The notes: generated from the letters alone by a model not told the origin. A stretch of DNA of 64,000 nucleotides from Streptococcus macedonicus ACA-DC 198 (GCA_000283635.1 HE613569.1:1947501-2011500); one strand, 5' to 3'. Counted from the stretch's first letter, positions 9,635-19,085 are shown. Numbers and translations are program-made.

Positions 9635-10438
9635 TTATGGATAAGCAGTTAGTTTAGGAGCTTTTGAGACTAAATAGCCATATTTAGCTTCTTTGTTTTG
9701 TTTTACGGTTAGTGTCAAACGTTTGTTAGCGGTTGAATTATCGTCATAGCGACAATTAATAACATAAGTTAAAGTCGTTACTTTTTTAGTCATCACTTCT
9801 TTTTCTAACAAAACACTAACTGTTGTTGCTTTGTCAGTATCAAACTGTTTTAAATCAAGCGAATTAGAAATAAAATCCTCACGAGCTGATGAGTTTGCAA
9901 AATAATTACTGATGAAATAGCGACAAAAAACATCAGCTCCTTGATTAATGGTAGTCTGTTGTGTTTTATTCTCCTCTTTTTGATACCTACTGTAATGATT
10001 AGTAAGAGAAGTCGCTAAACTAAAAATTGAGAGTAACAAAGCTATCATTACCCAAAAACGATTAGAAGACTTGGGAGTTGCTTTAACAGATGGCTTTGAT
10101 TTGCTCATATTTTCGTTTGCGGTTGATAATTCATGTTTTTTCTTTTGAACTCTTTGAGTTTTTTCTTGCTTAGTCCCACGTCTGAAGAAGAATTTCTTAT
10201 CCTTTTTTAGTCCAAAGTCACCTAAAAGCTCTTTAACGTCTTGTTCCCCAGAAGATGGAATAGTGAGTTCCATTGACTCTAGCAGCTCTTCATTTTTATC
10301 AAGATGAAAAAGTTGAAAAGTGGCTGTTGTATTTAGCTGCAAGCAACGATTTTCTTCACCTTCCAAGAAAAATTCTAACTCTTCTCGATTTTGAAAATCG
10401 CGCTGTTGACCTGTACTTAATCTTGTAATGCGAAACAT
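9635..10438 (-). CDS. VirB8/TcpC-like membrane-anchored T4SS protein
   Basis: The 267-residue protein has a cytoplasmic N-terminal half, a basic linker rich in K/S/T, one membrane segment (RFWVMIALLLSIFSLATSL, about 128-146) and an extracellular C-terminal domain of about 110 residues. That is the layout of TcpC/VirB8-like scaffold proteins, whose outer domain has an NTF2-like fold; the family assignment is inferred from layout rather than a signature motif. It is flanked by a coiled-coil gene (overlap TAATG) and PcfB, within the transfer operon. Confidence 0.6.
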   Translation of the reverse strand: MFRITRLSTGQQRDFQNREELEFFLEGEENRCLQLNTTATFQLFHLDKNEELLESMELTIPSSGEQDVKELLGDFGLKKDKKFFFRRGTKQEKTQRVQKKKHELSTANENMSKSKPSVKATPKSSNRFWVMIALLLSIFSLATSLTNHYSRYQKEENKTQQTTINQGADVFCRYFISNYFANSSAREDFISNSLDLKQFDTDKATTVSVLLEKEVMTKKVTTLTYVINCRYDDNSTANKRLTLTVKQNKEAKYGYLVSKAPKLTAYP

Positions 10439-10713
10439 TACGCATCACCCCCAAGTTTGTCCTTGTTATCAGCTAAAAAGGCTTCTAAGTCCGATAAACT
10501 CATGCCATATTCTTTAAGAATTTCTTGTTGACGTTTGGCTTCAAGTTCTTTAATATCGGCTTCCAGTTGTTTAATTTTCTTTTGAGCCGCTTCAAGAGAT
10601 GCTTTTGCTTTATTGAGTTGTTTCAATTTGTCTTTTAAGCGATCACTTGTTGATTTTTGACGGCGTGCTGATTTAGCAGTGTGATTATTTGTTTCAAAAG
10701 TCGTTTCATTCAT
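10438..10713 (-). CDS. Small coiled-coil protein of the transfer operon
   Basis: This 91-residue hydrophilic protein has a strongly heptad-like centre (about 25-65, with repeated K/L/E/Q pattern including IKQLEADIKELEAKRQQ) and an acidic C-terminus. A basic RRQK stretch precedes the coil. No enzyme motif is seen and I do not recognise a named family. Its stop shares a base with the next gene's ATG, so it is translated together with the VirB8-like protein and may be a structural or relaxosome accessory. Confidence 0.65.
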   Translation of the reverse strand: MNETTFETNNHTAKSARRQKSTSDRLKDKLKQLNKAKASLEAAQKKIKQLEADIKELEAKRQQEILKEYGMSLSDLEAFLADNKDKLGGDA

Positions 10714-10728
10714 TGTCTAGTTCTCCTT

Positions 10729-11115
10729 CTATAGTGATAAATTATCTAAACTATCGTTAACAATAGTTTTTTCTTTAACAGGATAGTCACCTTGATTTTG
10801 ATTAACGGCAACAATATACCATTTATCAACTTGGACTTCGGTAACTTTATGAGTTACCTCTTTTTTATCTTTATAAGTTCTAGTCTGCAAACGCCCTGTA
10901 ACCTGAAGAGTATCGCCTTTAGCTGTTAACGTATGGAAACTCTCAGCTGGTGCTCCCCACAAAACACAATCAATAAAGTCTGCTGGGTAAGCCCCCTCTT
11001 CTGTTTTATAATCTCTACTTGAAGCAAGCGTAAAAGAGACCACAGAACGGTCAGTCACTTTTCTTAGCTCGGTATCTTTTGTTAGATGTCCTGTAATAAT
11101 ACTTTGGTTCAACAT
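10729..11115 (-). CDS. ssb: Single-stranded DNA-binding protein
   Basis: The 128-residue OB-fold SSB is shorter than the chromosomal type. It begins with the family pattern NQSIITGHLTKDTELR and carries the FIDCVLWG and VTGRLQTRTY strands. The usual acidic DDDIPF tip is lacking; it ends SLDNLSL. Such ICE-encoded SSBs coat the transferred strand in donor or recipient. ATG 11115 has GGAG about eight bases upstream. It lies between T4SS membrane genes in the same transcript. Confidence 0.9.
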   Translation of the reverse strand: MLNQSIITGHLTKDTELRKVTDRSVVSFTLASSRDYKTEEGAYPADFIDCVLWGAPAESFHTLTAKGDTLQVTGRLQTRTYKDKKEVTHKVTEVQVDKWYIVAVNQNQGDYPVKEKTIVNDSLDNLSL

Positions 11116-11127
11116 CGTTTTATTCTC

Positions 11128-11733
11128 CTATTCATCATTACTTGCAACAACATCTCCATAAGAATCTTGTGAAGCTGTCGGATTTTGAGAATCTGTAATC
11201 AAAAGTGTACTCATGTTATTTACTAAGTATTTCCCATTAATTTCATTGTAAGTTAACTGGATAATAGTATTATTATCTACACTCAGTTGGGCACCTTCTG
11301 TTGAATTCTTTTTCTGAAGCAAATCGTTTGTATAATTAACATAACAAATAACTTTATCATTGGTTTTATCAATATAAATTTGAGCATCTTTAAATTCAAA
11401 ATTGACAACAAAGCCTTTATAAGCTTGATTTTGTGCTGTTTCTTCCTCAGATACAGCAGCATTAAACATGCCATCAGTCATATATTCTTTGTAGCGATTA
11501 CGATTTTCTTCTAAATCTTTTTTAGTGTAATAAGCGATTAAAAATTGCTTAACCCAGCTTTCGGTTAACTGCTGACCTTCTTTAGTTTTCTTCACTGAAG
11601 TTGTGTGACTTGAAGATTGATTATCTGTTTTCTTTCCCATTGATCCAAATCCTAAACCAATGAGAAAGATAACGATAATACCTACAATCATCATGACACG
11701 TTTAAAAAAGGTCACTTTAAATTCATCTATCAT
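11128..11733 (-). CDS. Bitopic VirB8/TcpC-like T4SS protein
   Basis: The protein has 201 residues with one membrane segment near the N-terminus (VMMIVGIIVIFLIGLGFGS, about 13-31) and an external domain of about 140 residues containing ESWVKQFLIAYYTKKDLEENRNRY. That resembles the NTF2-like ectodomain of VirB8-type proteins. The Ser/Thr-rich linker after the membrane helix supports export of the C-terminus. It is a likely scaffold of the mating channel, but the exact family is not certain. It is placed directly after the cell-wall hydrolase gene. Confidence 0.65.
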   Translation of the reverse strand: MIDEFKVTFFKRVMMIVGIIVIFLIGLGFGSMGKKTDNQSSSHTTSVKKTKEGQQLTESWVKQFLIAYYTKKDLEENRNRYKEYMTDGMFNAAVSEEETAQNQAYKGFVVNFEFKDAQIYIDKTNDKVICYVNYTNDLLQKKNSTEGAQLSVDNNTIIQLTYNEINGKYLVNNMSTLLITDSQNPTASQDSYGDVVASNDE

Positions 11734-11754
11734 TATCTTTCCTTTCTGTTACTA

Positions 11755-14418
11755 TTAAGGTGTTGCAAACGTGTAGTATGGAGCGTTACGACAAACACGC
11801 CAGTGAATTTGACTTTGATTACCTGCATAATTACATTCAGATACCAAAAAGCTACCATCAGCATTGACCGCTTCAACAATCATAACGTGTCCATACTGAG
11901 GATAGGTGCTATCAAAGCCACCAGCCGTTGAACAAACAGCTCCTGCCGTTGGCATTGTACTAAATTTCCAACCTTTGGCGACAAGATTTCCTACCCAGCT
12001 TTTACCATCACCAAGGTGACCATAACTTCCTGATAAATCCGTAATTTCACCTAGTTCAACCAGACGATTATAAGCATACCAAGTACATTGACCTGCAGGA
12101 TAACCATTACCAGGTTGTGTTGTCATGCTGACACCTGTTGGCATGCTCTTAATTTTGTCCCGATACTCCTCAGGGAAATTCCAAGAGGAAGCCATTGTTC
12201 CACCACCTGCGATTGATTGGTGGAACCAAGACAATGTTTGTTTAGCATAGCTTTGACGTTGAGAAAGTGTACCATTGTTGATACCTTCCCACTTTGTTAA
12301 GAAGGTTCTGGTTAGACTATCTGTATCAGAATTAGAACTTAACACACTTTTTAAAATGTTTTGATAATAAGGTGAATCACCTTCTAACATAAAGCGAATT
12401 TGTGTTTCTAGCTCATACCATTTTTTACCAATAGAATTTGCATAATTGATTAGCATAGTATGACGAGTACCGCCATCGGTGGTATCCGTCCATTGACCAA
12501 GTCCGATCCCACGATGAAGGATATTAGGATAACCACCACCGTAGATTGCTGTACCACCCATATTCAACCAATTTGCATCATCCCAGCACCCATCAGATGC
12601 TCCGATGGGTGGGCTAAGATAATCACCTTCGGCTCGTTTTGGGGTAATGGATGACTCAACGGCAAAATTACCAACAACAGCAGCAATTCCATTATCAGTA
12701 GCACTTGGATAAAACTTCTTCATTAAGTCATAAAATTGTTTAGCACGTCCACTCAATTCAGATGATGTTCGCATAATGACAGTTGTTTGAGCGTACTTAA
12801 CAAACGGGAAATAAAAACCAGGATTAACTAACACCCAAACGTTTGTCTTATTTTTCTTTGTCTGCTCCGTATAACCATATGAAACATCTTTATTTTTTAT
12901 GTCTTGCAACCACTGAGAATCTTTAGCATCGACTTCACCATAGTTTTTGGCATAGGCAATCTTTTGTGAACCACCAGAAACGGTTCCAAGCTCGGCTCCT
13001 GCTTCAACTTTATCACCTGTCTTAACTCGAATAGCTGAAACACCATAATAAATGAAACGTGCATCACTATCTGAAATAATTAAGTTAGTTGTTTTCGTTT
13101 CGTTACCTTTTAAATCTTTTGTTGTAACCGTAACCTTACCATCCATGACTGCATAAAGCTTTTGACCTGATTGAGCCTGAAGCGTTGTCGTTGGATCAAT
13201 TTTATCTTTAGACGTATATCCATATCGCTTTGAAACAGTTAGATAATCTGTATCGCTTTTGGCATCATCCGCAGAATAAAAAGGATTAATCAATTCTTGA
13301 GTAGCTAAGTATTTTCCTGTTTCGGATTGACTCTCAAGAATTTCTTTATAATCAGCTAAATCAGCTTTATCTAGTTTCATCCAGGCTTTACCGTTAGTAT
13401 AAAGCTCAGCCATAGTTTTTAGGTTATCAATATCGCTATTTTCTTCTTTCCAAATATCATCCAGCGCATCTGAAAAATGATTAAAACCAAGGGCACCTGT
13501 TAATTTACCACCTGTCCCATCATCCCAGTTAGCATCTGGTTCCCATTCACCACCATAGCGAAAGTTCATGTAAAGCAAGATAGAATCAATATCCGTGTAA
13601 TATTCAACTTGGTCAGATGATTTTTGGCGGTCAACTTGTGAAATATGAAGCCAGGATTGATTAAGTGTAAAATCATTTTGTTGAATAACATTACTTGAAA
13701 AAATTGAGGATACAATGATTACCAAAAACAAGATAAAAGCAAGAACAGCACTGACAATCCATGTAATGGGGTTAGCTAATAACGTTGCTGCTGCACTTGC
13801 TGCCGTTTTTACAGCTGAAGCAGTTGCTTGTGCTACTTTTGTAGCAGCTTTTGCTGTTGTTTTAGTTGCAAACTTAGTTCCTGCTTTGGTGCTTTTATAA
13901 GCTCCTCGACTAACTTTAACCATGCCTTTACTTTTTCGATAGGCTAGTTTAGCACCTCGCCAAGTCACTTTACCAGCTTGTTTAGCAACTGCTTTTGACT
14001 GTCTTGTTCGATATTGTAAATTTTGTAAATCGGACAAGGTATCATCCTGGTCCATTGCAGTAGTTTTAATCTGATGACTAGCATTTAAAGCTATATTCTT
14101 ACCAGTTCGTCTAGCTTTCTGACCAATGGTTGGATTAGTCTTTCTGACTTTCTTTTTGATTTTCTTGGTAGCTTTCTTTTCAGCTAATGCTTTCTCTAGG
14201 TCGTCAACAATCTTTTCACCGTCAACATCTTTATCAATGCCTTTCTCAGCTCTCCTTAAAGATGCTCTAGCATGTTTCACCTTAATCTTAGCTTCATGAT
14301 GCTCCTTTTTAGCAGCGTTTTGAGCTTTCTTAGCTGATAACTGATTATGACGTTGCACACTTTCTTTAATGTGACGATTTCTCACCACACGCTTTCTTAA
14401 ATCTTTTTTGTCAGACAT
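11755..14418 (-). CDS. Membrane-anchored peptidoglycan hydrolase of the T4SS (VirB1-like)
   Basis: The 887-residue protein opens the wall for the conjugation channel. It has a very basic N-terminus (1-205) and one membrane segment (about 213-240, ITWIVSAVLAFILFLVIIV). Next is an M23-like fold (about 390-500) that lacks the usual H-x(3)-D and HxH zinc ligands. A tail-tip-lysozyme-like domain follows (about 545-725, VVGNFAVESSITPKRAEGDY, GIGLGQWTD). Last is a C-terminal CHAP amidase/endopeptidase domain (about 765-887) with catalytic Cys in GQCTWYAYN and His in YGHVMIVEA. The start has a strong GAGGAGG SD. In this order the degenerate M23 part may serve as a spacer or binding module. Confidence 0.9.
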   Translation of the reverse strand: MSDKKDLRKRVVRNRHIKESVQRHNQLSAKKAQNAAKKEHHEAKIKVKHARASLRRAEKGIDKDVDGEKIVDDLEKALAEKKATKKIKKKVRKTNPTIGQKARRTGKNIALNASHQIKTTAMDQDDTLSDLQNLQYRTRQSKAVAKQAGKVTWRGAKLAYRKSKGMVKVSRGAYKSTKAGTKFATKTTAKAATKVAQATASAVKTAASAAATLLANPITWIVSAVLAFILFLVIIVSSIFSSNVIQQNDFTLNQSWLHISQVDRQKSSDQVEYYTDIDSILLYMNFRYGGEWEPDANWDDGTGGKLTGALGFNHFSDALDDIWKEENSDIDNLKTMAELYTNGKAWMKLDKADLADYKEILESQSETGKYLATQELINPFYSADDAKSDTDYLTVSKRYGYTSKDKIDPTTTLQAQSGQKLYAVMDGKVTVTTKDLKGNETKTTNLIISDSDARFIYYGVSAIRVKTGDKVEAGAELGTVSGGSQKIAYAKNYGEVDAKDSQWLQDIKNKDVSYGYTEQTKKNKTNVWVLVNPGFYFPFVKYAQTTVIMRTSSELSGRAKQFYDLMKKFYPSATDNGIAAVVGNFAVESSITPKRAEGDYLSPPIGASDGCWDDANWLNMGGTAIYGGGYPNILHRGIGLGQWTDTTDGGTRHTMLINYANSIGKKWYELETQIRFMLEGDSPYYQNILKSVLSSNSDTDSLTRTFLTKWEGINNGTLSQRQSYAKQTLSWFHQSIAGGGTMASSWNFPEEYRDKIKSMPTGVSMTTQPGNGYPAGQCTWYAYNRLVELGEITDLSGSYGHLGDGKSWVGNLVAKGWKFSTMPTAGAVCSTAGGFDSTYPQYGHVMIVEAVNADGSFLVSECNYAGNQSQIHWRVCRNAPYYTFATP

Positions 14419-14503
14419 GGTTCACCTCCTCTCAAAAATGGTTGAAATTAATAAAAATAATTTTTTAAAAGTAGATAACTTTTAAAGATAATGACAACAG
14501 CCA

Positions 14504-14758
14504 CTAGTTATTATGTTGCTCAGCTTTCCGCTGTGCAGCTATCGCTTTTATATCAGCTTCTAGCCATTTCTTATGCTTTCGATGATGAATATAAGCAAGT
14601 ACTGCTAAAAACGACAACAGCAAAAGACCAGCAGCAACTAAGCCAAATACAAACTTAATAGTTATGACGCTAAAAATAACACCTAAAGCTATCAGAATTC
14701 TTTTTTCACTAGCTTTTGCTTCTTGTTGAAGTTTAGTATCCAAATCTTTTAAAGTCAT
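14504..14758 (-). CDS. Small two-helix membrane protein of the T4SS operon
   Basis: The 84-residue protein has a charged N-terminus, two hydrophobic segments (about 21-38 and 39-58) and a basic, positively charged C-terminal tail (HHRKHKKW). I do not recognise a named family. The position between the hydrolase and VirB4 genes and the minus-strand operon make a minor role in the mating-pair complex plausible. Confidence 0.6.
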   Translation of the reverse strand: MTLKDLDTKLQQEAKASEKRILIALGVIFSVITIKFVFGLVAAGLLLLSFLAVLAYIHHRKHKKWLEADIKAIAAQRKAEQHNN

Positions 14759-14771
14759 AGCAAGCTTCCTT

Positions 14772-14945
14772 TTAAAACATAGTACTGAAAAATATAGTCA
14801 TTATTGCAATCCCTAAAACTAACACTCCTTTAAAAAACTTTTCTTCGTTTTTTATTTCTAATTCAATCTGTTTGAACATCATGATTAGTCCAACAACAAA
14901 GATTAACGGACTAATAACAACTAGCAAGTCAAGTATGGTTTCCAT
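14772..14945 (-). CDS. 57-residue membrane protein next to VirB4
   Basis: A short ORF starts METILDLLVVISPLIF, with two hydrophobic segments around a charged centre (ELEIKNEEKFFKG), and ends TIFFSTMF. ATG 14945 lies only two bases after the virB4-like stop and is preceded by GAGGGAG within that gene, suggesting coupled translation. Size and topology resemble small VirB3-like membrane partners of VirB4, but similarity is by position only. Confidence 0.6.
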   Translation of the reverse strand: METILDLLVVISPLIFVVGLIMMFKQIELEIKNEEKFFKGVLVLGIAIMTIFFSTMF

Positions 14946-14947
14946 TT

Positions 14948-17344
14948 TTATTCTCCCTCAAGTTTACGGTAAGCATCAGTAGCAACCAACCTGAACAACT
15001 CAGTATTCTTAGGAATTGGATTTTCAAATGGTACTGCTGTTTGACCTGCAATGATTAGCCCTGTGCCTTTCGCTTTAGGCTTTTCAACATAACGAATAAG
15101 TGCATCTGTCAAATTGATAGTTTGAGTTAAGTATTGTAAATCTGTTTTCTTCTGCTTCAGCAAAACAATAAACTCACTATTTGAAATCAATTTACGTCCT
15201 TCAGTACGAGCTAATAGTGTTTCAACGTTTTGAGTAATTCCAGTTGGGATAGCACCATACTTACGAACACGAGCGTAAAGGTTTGTAAAGAACTCTGCTT
15301 GATTATCTGTCAAGAATTGATTTTGCATTTCATCAAAATAAATGCGAGTTGTTAGTTTACCTTGATTGTTAACGACTTGGTTCCAGATATAATCTTGTAC
15401 AACCATTAAGGCAAATGGTTTCAATTTACCATCAAGTTTTTTCAAGTTGAAAATAACCACTTGATTATTCAAGTTAACATTAGTCTCATGTGCAAAAATA
15501 TCTTGAGAACCATTCGTATACGATTCTGACTTCAAAGCCAAATCTTGAGCTACATCTTCAGGTTGTTCCAACAGAATGTTGTACCAATCTTTTAAAGTCG
15601 GTGTTCTATCAGTGATACGTTCATAACATAGACGTGTGACACGGTCAATAATCGAAAAATCTTCATCAGTAACTTCTTGAAGAATATTTTCAAAAAGTCC
15701 CATAATAAGCGATGATTTTTCACCAATTGGGTCAGCATCTTCAGCCGATAGATTTTCTTCATCTGGTAAATCCATCAAATTCAAGTGGGTTTGTGAACCT
15801 GGGAAAATATCGATTAGTTGGGCATCAAATGCACGTCCAATATCAGAATATTCATCCTCAGGGTCAACAATAATAATACGGTCATCAGGATACCTTAAAA
15901 TCGTTGGAATAACTTCACTCGTTTTAACAAATACAGACTTTCCAGAACCAGAAGAACCTAGGATAACACCAGAAGACGTGTTCAAATCACGTTGACGATC
16001 AAGCGTAATAATATTGTTTGAAATTTGATTTTGTCCGTAATAAATCGCCATCGGACTACTACTTTGCAAGTCAGTATTTGTAAACGGAATTTGTGTGGCA
16101 ATGTTGGTTGTTGTCATATCACGCATGAAACGGCGTTTAACATCCAAATAAGTTTTTCCGATTGGCAACATGGTATTAAGCGCTTCTTCTTGGTGATAGT
16201 AAGTTTCCTCAAAATCAACCACATGCTTACGTCCAGCTTGTTTGACACGGTTTGTATAATCAGCAAGTTCTTCAGGTGTATCTGCTTTTAGCATGACTGC
16301 AAAAATACCTGAAAACATTTTTTGGTCATTATCATTAATTTCAGTACTCCATTTAGCGGCTTCTTCTGCAGTAGCTTGAGCTACACCTGATACTGCTAAA
16401 TTTCCTGAGATACCTTTATCTGCAGCAACCTTTTGAGACTTAATCATATCCATTTTTACCCCTGCTTCAGCTGTATTGATTTTCTGAACAGCGTCTGCTG
16501 GATCATACGGTTTAGCATGAATAGTAATAGCTAATTCAATCCCAATATCTGTGATTGACTTGATAAGACGGTCATTTAGAAAAGCTGGGAAGCTTCTAGC
16601 AAAAAGAACTTTGCAGTACTTTTTATCCATCATAAATTGGTCTTGTTGGAACCAAATCCGTCCAGGAGCAACAAAAGATTTTGTTGTTAAACCGCTAATC
16701 CGAACATCTTTGTAATCAACGTTAAGATATGGGTTACCTCTCAACAAATCAGCGAAAATATTTAATCGTTCTGTTCCTGTTAAAGGTGTGAAGGGAATAT
16801 CAATCACTTGGAATTGTTTTGAAAAGTTATTTTCAACATCATTTAATTTTCGATAAGCTTGTTTACGATCTCGTGCAGACGTTGAAACAGTGATAAATTT
16901 TTCAACCTTAAAATTATTTTGGTCAGTCGCAAAACGTGACGTAATCATATCATTATATTCTTGACGATAGACATCACGATCATCACTTTCAAGTTCATAG
17001 GTAATTTGATTTAAAAGCGTTGATGGAACTGGACGATTAATAATAAGTAATTGGTAAGTATTGTCACTGTCTAATCCATTCAGAGCTTCAACATAATAAT
17101 CAATAATATCAAGCTTTTCATCCTCATCAGCTGTGATATAGTTAGTATCGCCCAACTCCCAAGTCTTAGAGTATTCTTCATCAACAATGTGCATTAATCC
17201 ATCTTCAAATAAAGACGTGTATTTAATTGTGTTTTGAGTGCTAGCTTTCAAAGCTTTCTTAAGTTGCTTTGCTCGCTCTTTATCTTCTTTAGTCAAAGTT
17301 GTCGTTCCATTCATGGACGCCCTTTTCTTGAATAAACGTACCAT
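14948..17344 (-). CDS. VirB4-type conjugation ATPase
   Basis: The 798-residue cytoplasmic ATPase energises assembly of the type IV secretion channel. The N-terminal half is the typical VirB4 region. Walker A is GSSGSGKS near 458, with a following IIIVDPEDEYSDIG motif, and Walker B is RIYFDEMQNQF near 665. Start ATG 17344 has GAGG six bases upstream inside the PrgI gene, whose end it overlaps by 56 bases; ATG 17314 is a weaker alternative. Full length for the family, and sitting next to PrgI as in most Gram-positive systems. Confidence 0.93.
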   Translation of the reverse strand: MVRLFKKRASMNGTTTLTKEDKERAKQLKKALKASTQNTIKYTSLFEDGLMHIVDEEYSKTWELGDTNYITADEDEKLDIIDYYVEALNGLDSDNTYQLLIINRPVPSTLLNQITYELESDDRDVYRQEYNDMITSRFATDQNNFKVEKFITVSTSARDRKQAYRKLNDVENNFSKQFQVIDIPFTPLTGTERLNIFADLLRGNPYLNVDYKDVRISGLTTKSFVAPGRIWFQQDQFMMDKKYCKVLFARSFPAFLNDRLIKSITDIGIELAITIHAKPYDPADAVQKINTAEAGVKMDMIKSQKVAADKGISGNLAVSGVAQATAEEAAKWSTEINDNDQKMFSGIFAVMLKADTPEELADYTNRVKQAGRKHVVDFEETYYHQEEALNTMLPIGKTYLDVKRRFMRDMTTTNIATQIPFTNTDLQSSSPMAIYYGQNQISNNIITLDRQRDLNTSSGVILGSSGSGKSVFVKTSEVIPTILRYPDDRIIIVDPEDEYSDIGRAFDAQLIDIFPGSQTHLNLMDLPDEENLSAEDADPIGEKSSLIMGLFENILQEVTDEDFSIIDRVTRLCYERITDRTPTLKDWYNILLEQPEDVAQDLALKSESYTNGSQDIFAHETNVNLNNQVVIFNLKKLDGKLKPFALMVVQDYIWNQVVNNQGKLTTRIYFDEMQNQFLTDNQAEFFTNLYARVRKYGAIPTGITQNVETLLARTEGRKLISNSEFIVLLKQKKTDLQYLTQTINLTDALIRYVEKPKAKGTGLIIAGQTAVPFENPIPKNTELFRLVATDAYRKLEGE

Positions 17345-17645
17345 TCATATCCTCACTTTCAAAATCTGTTTGATAAGCACGTTCTTGTACTGTAAATTTA
17401 AACATTAGAACTTCTTTAATATGTTCATCTTTCTTTATGCCATAAACAAATGATGGCGGAACAGTTAAAGCTAGTGCTAGATAGAACAAAATGTCAGGCA
17501 ATTTCAAAAAAGAAATCAATGTTGCTAAAGCAACACCAAAGATAATCCCAAATAGCATGACAAGCTGACGCCAAGTAAAACCACCAACGACACTTCGTTC
17601 AAACTGGTCAATTGCTTTAAAAAATTCAGAACCTAGTTTGTTCAT
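17289..17645 (-). CDS. prgI: PrgI family T4SS membrane protein
   Basis: The 118-residue protein begins MNKLGSEFFKAIDQFERSV at ATG 17645, preceded by GAAAGGAG; an upstream in-frame start at 17678 has no SD and would run through a terminator hairpin. Two membrane segments (about 32-48 and 55-72) are followed by a cytoplasmic tail. PrgI-like proteins are the VirB3 analogues that partner VirB4, and the virB4 gene follows with a 56-base overlap. Confidence 0.85.
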   Translation of the reverse strand: MNKLGSEFFKAIDQFERSVVGGFTWRQLVMLFGIIFGVALATLISFLKLPDILFYLALALTVPPSFVYGIKKDEHIKEVLMFKFTVQERAYQTDFESEDMNGTFIQEKGVHEWNDNFD

Positions 17646-17668
17646 TTTTCTCCTTTCTACCCAATACC

Positions 17669-17699
17669 CAAAAAGCACCTCTTAATCAGAGATGCTTTT
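17669..17699 (-). terminator. Hairpin between VirB6-like and PrgI genes
   Basis: On the minus strand AAAAAGCA and TGCTTTTT enclose an inner CTCT/AGAG stem, placed directly after the VirB6-like stop and 25 bases before the PrgI ATG. It looks like an intrinsic terminator but lies inside the operon, so partial read-through is likely. Confidence 0.6.
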
Positions 17700-17701
17700 T
17701 A

Positions 17702-18454
17702 TTAAGATACATTAAGTAATTGTTTGGCTTTACGTTGTGAACCAATCAGCAAAATCAAGAAGACTACACATTTACCTATATAGCTAAAACCTGCTGAAAA
17801 AGAGCCTAACCAAGAATCTTTTGAAATCTGAATTGCAGTATCAATGTTGAAACCTTGCCAGATAGCAAGCAACAATACAATAACCGCTCCTTGTAGTGCT
17901 ACAGCACCAAACATTTTTAAAAAGTTAATAGCAATATGACGTGTGTTGTCACTCATCCAAAAAGCAACAATTACAGGTGCTATTGCTTTAAAGAAATAAA
18001 GTTCAATAAATCGTAATAAAATTATGACTCTTATAGATAGGGTAGCTGCAGCACCAATAATCGAAGCTAAACCATTAACCACTATGCGGACACCAAAATT
18101 TCCTTTTTTAATCCAAGTAAAAGTAAACATATTATCATTACCAAAATTTACACCTATCAATTTAGTAACACCATTGGTAAACCACATAATAGCATTTAAA
18201 ATTGCACCTGACTGAGCCACTAAAAAATAAGCAATAAAATATTTGATTGCAACTTCTAAAAAGAGTTTCCAAGTCATTTCTCCACCTTGGTTCCGAATAA
18301 ATCTGTACCAAGAGAGCATTTCAATTAAAAATAAAATCGAAATCAGAATATAACCTATTGCCATCAAAGACTTATTGATTGCACCAATCGATGAATTAAC
18401 TGTTTTATTATAACTTCCTAAAGTCTTAGTTAGTTCAGAAAGAGTTCTATCCAT
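17702..18454 (-). CDS. VirB6/TrbL-like polytopic T4SS protein
   Basis: The 250-residue membrane protein is the presumed inner-membrane channel component. Start MDRTLSELTKTLGSYN at 18454 follows GAAAGGAG; an upstream start at 18505 would lie inside a terminator hairpin. At least five hydrophobic segments are visible (about 30-47, 64-82, 113-146, 154-170, 182-200, 226-243). The central WFTNGVTKLIG and the FKAIAPVIVAFWMSD stretch resemble VirB6-like proteins of Gram-positive ICEs. Context (pilin-like gene and PrgI either side) supports it. Confidence 0.78.
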   Translation of the reverse strand: MDRTLSELTKTLGSYNKTVNSSIGAINKSLMAIGYILISILFLIEMLSWYRFIRNQGGEMTWKLFLEVAIKYFIAYFLVAQSGAILNAIMWFTNGVTKLIGVNFGNDNMFTFTWIKKGNFGVRIVVNGLASIIGAAATLSIRVIILLRFIELYFFKAIAPVIVAFWMSDNTRHIAINFLKMFGAVALQGAVIVLLLAIWQGFNIDTAIQISKDSWLGSFSAGFSYIGKCVVFLILLIGSQRKAKQLLNVS

Positions 18455-18477
18455 ACCTCTCCTTTCTAGCATAATAA

Positions 18478-18504
18478 AAAAGAGCCTTGAAAATAAGGCT
18501 CTCA
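18478..18504 (-). terminator. Hairpin terminator inside the T4SS operon
   Basis: The minus-strand stem GAGCCTT/AAGGCTC with a short loop is followed by TTTTTT. It starts just after the stop of the 190-residue membrane gene and ends before the VirB6-like SD. Confidence 0.7.
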
Positions 18505-18512
18505 TCCTATAA

Positions 18513-19085
18513 TTATTTGTGTTCTTCTACTTTTGAAAAAGTGGCAACTAATGCAAGTAAAATAATAACAATACCAATAATCCAAGCATCTAACACAGGG
18601 TGAGGGAAGAAATTAGGCAGTGCATTTAAGAAAAATTCTTTTCCTAAAATAAAGTCAATAATCTCTCTAAACGGTGTTGGAAAAGGATTACTTTCTAAAT
18701 TAGAACCATATTTTACATCTGTAATGATTCCAATAATTAATCCAAACATAAATTTAGAAATAAACCAAACCATGAATACACCGATTGCTGATTTGATTAA
18801 ATTAAAGAAAAGCATTGTTAAATATAGTGGAGACATAAGAATAAAAAATAAAGCTTTGAAAAATCCACGTCCTAGAAAGCCTAAAGCATCCTTTAAGTGT
18901 TCGCCAAATGTTGGCTTATAAGATGCGTTAATGCGTTCCAACTCAGCTTGTGACTCTTCTGGTGTATGCCATCTAATACCGAAATGTTCCCATTTAGCAT
19001 TATCAAGTTCATCCGCTGTTGGTGGACGTCCGTTAGTGGCTTCAAAGTTTTTTGCAAAAGCTACATAATCAAATTCCTTACTCAT
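18513..19085 (-). CDS. Polytopic membrane protein of the T4SS operon
   Basis: The 190-residue protein starts MSKEFDYVAFAKNFEA at 19085 with AAGGAG nine bases upstream; the longer in-frame start at 19124 lacks an SD. A soluble N-terminus (1-70) has the pattern NGRPPTADELDNAKWEHFG. About three membrane segments follow (around 80-103, 108-130 and a C-terminal one near 167-185). I do not recognise a named family. It lies between the pilin-like and VirB6-like genes, so it is probably part of the channel. Confidence 0.7.
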   Translation of the reverse strand: MSKEFDYVAFAKNFEATNGRPPTADELDNAKWEHFGIRWHTPEESQAELERINASYKPTFGEHLKDALGFLGRGFFKALFFILMSPLYLTMLFFNLIKSAIGVFMVWFISKFMFGLIIGIITDVKYGSNLESNPFPTPFREIIDFILGKEFFLNALPNFFPHPVLDAWIIGIVIILLALVATFSKVEEHK

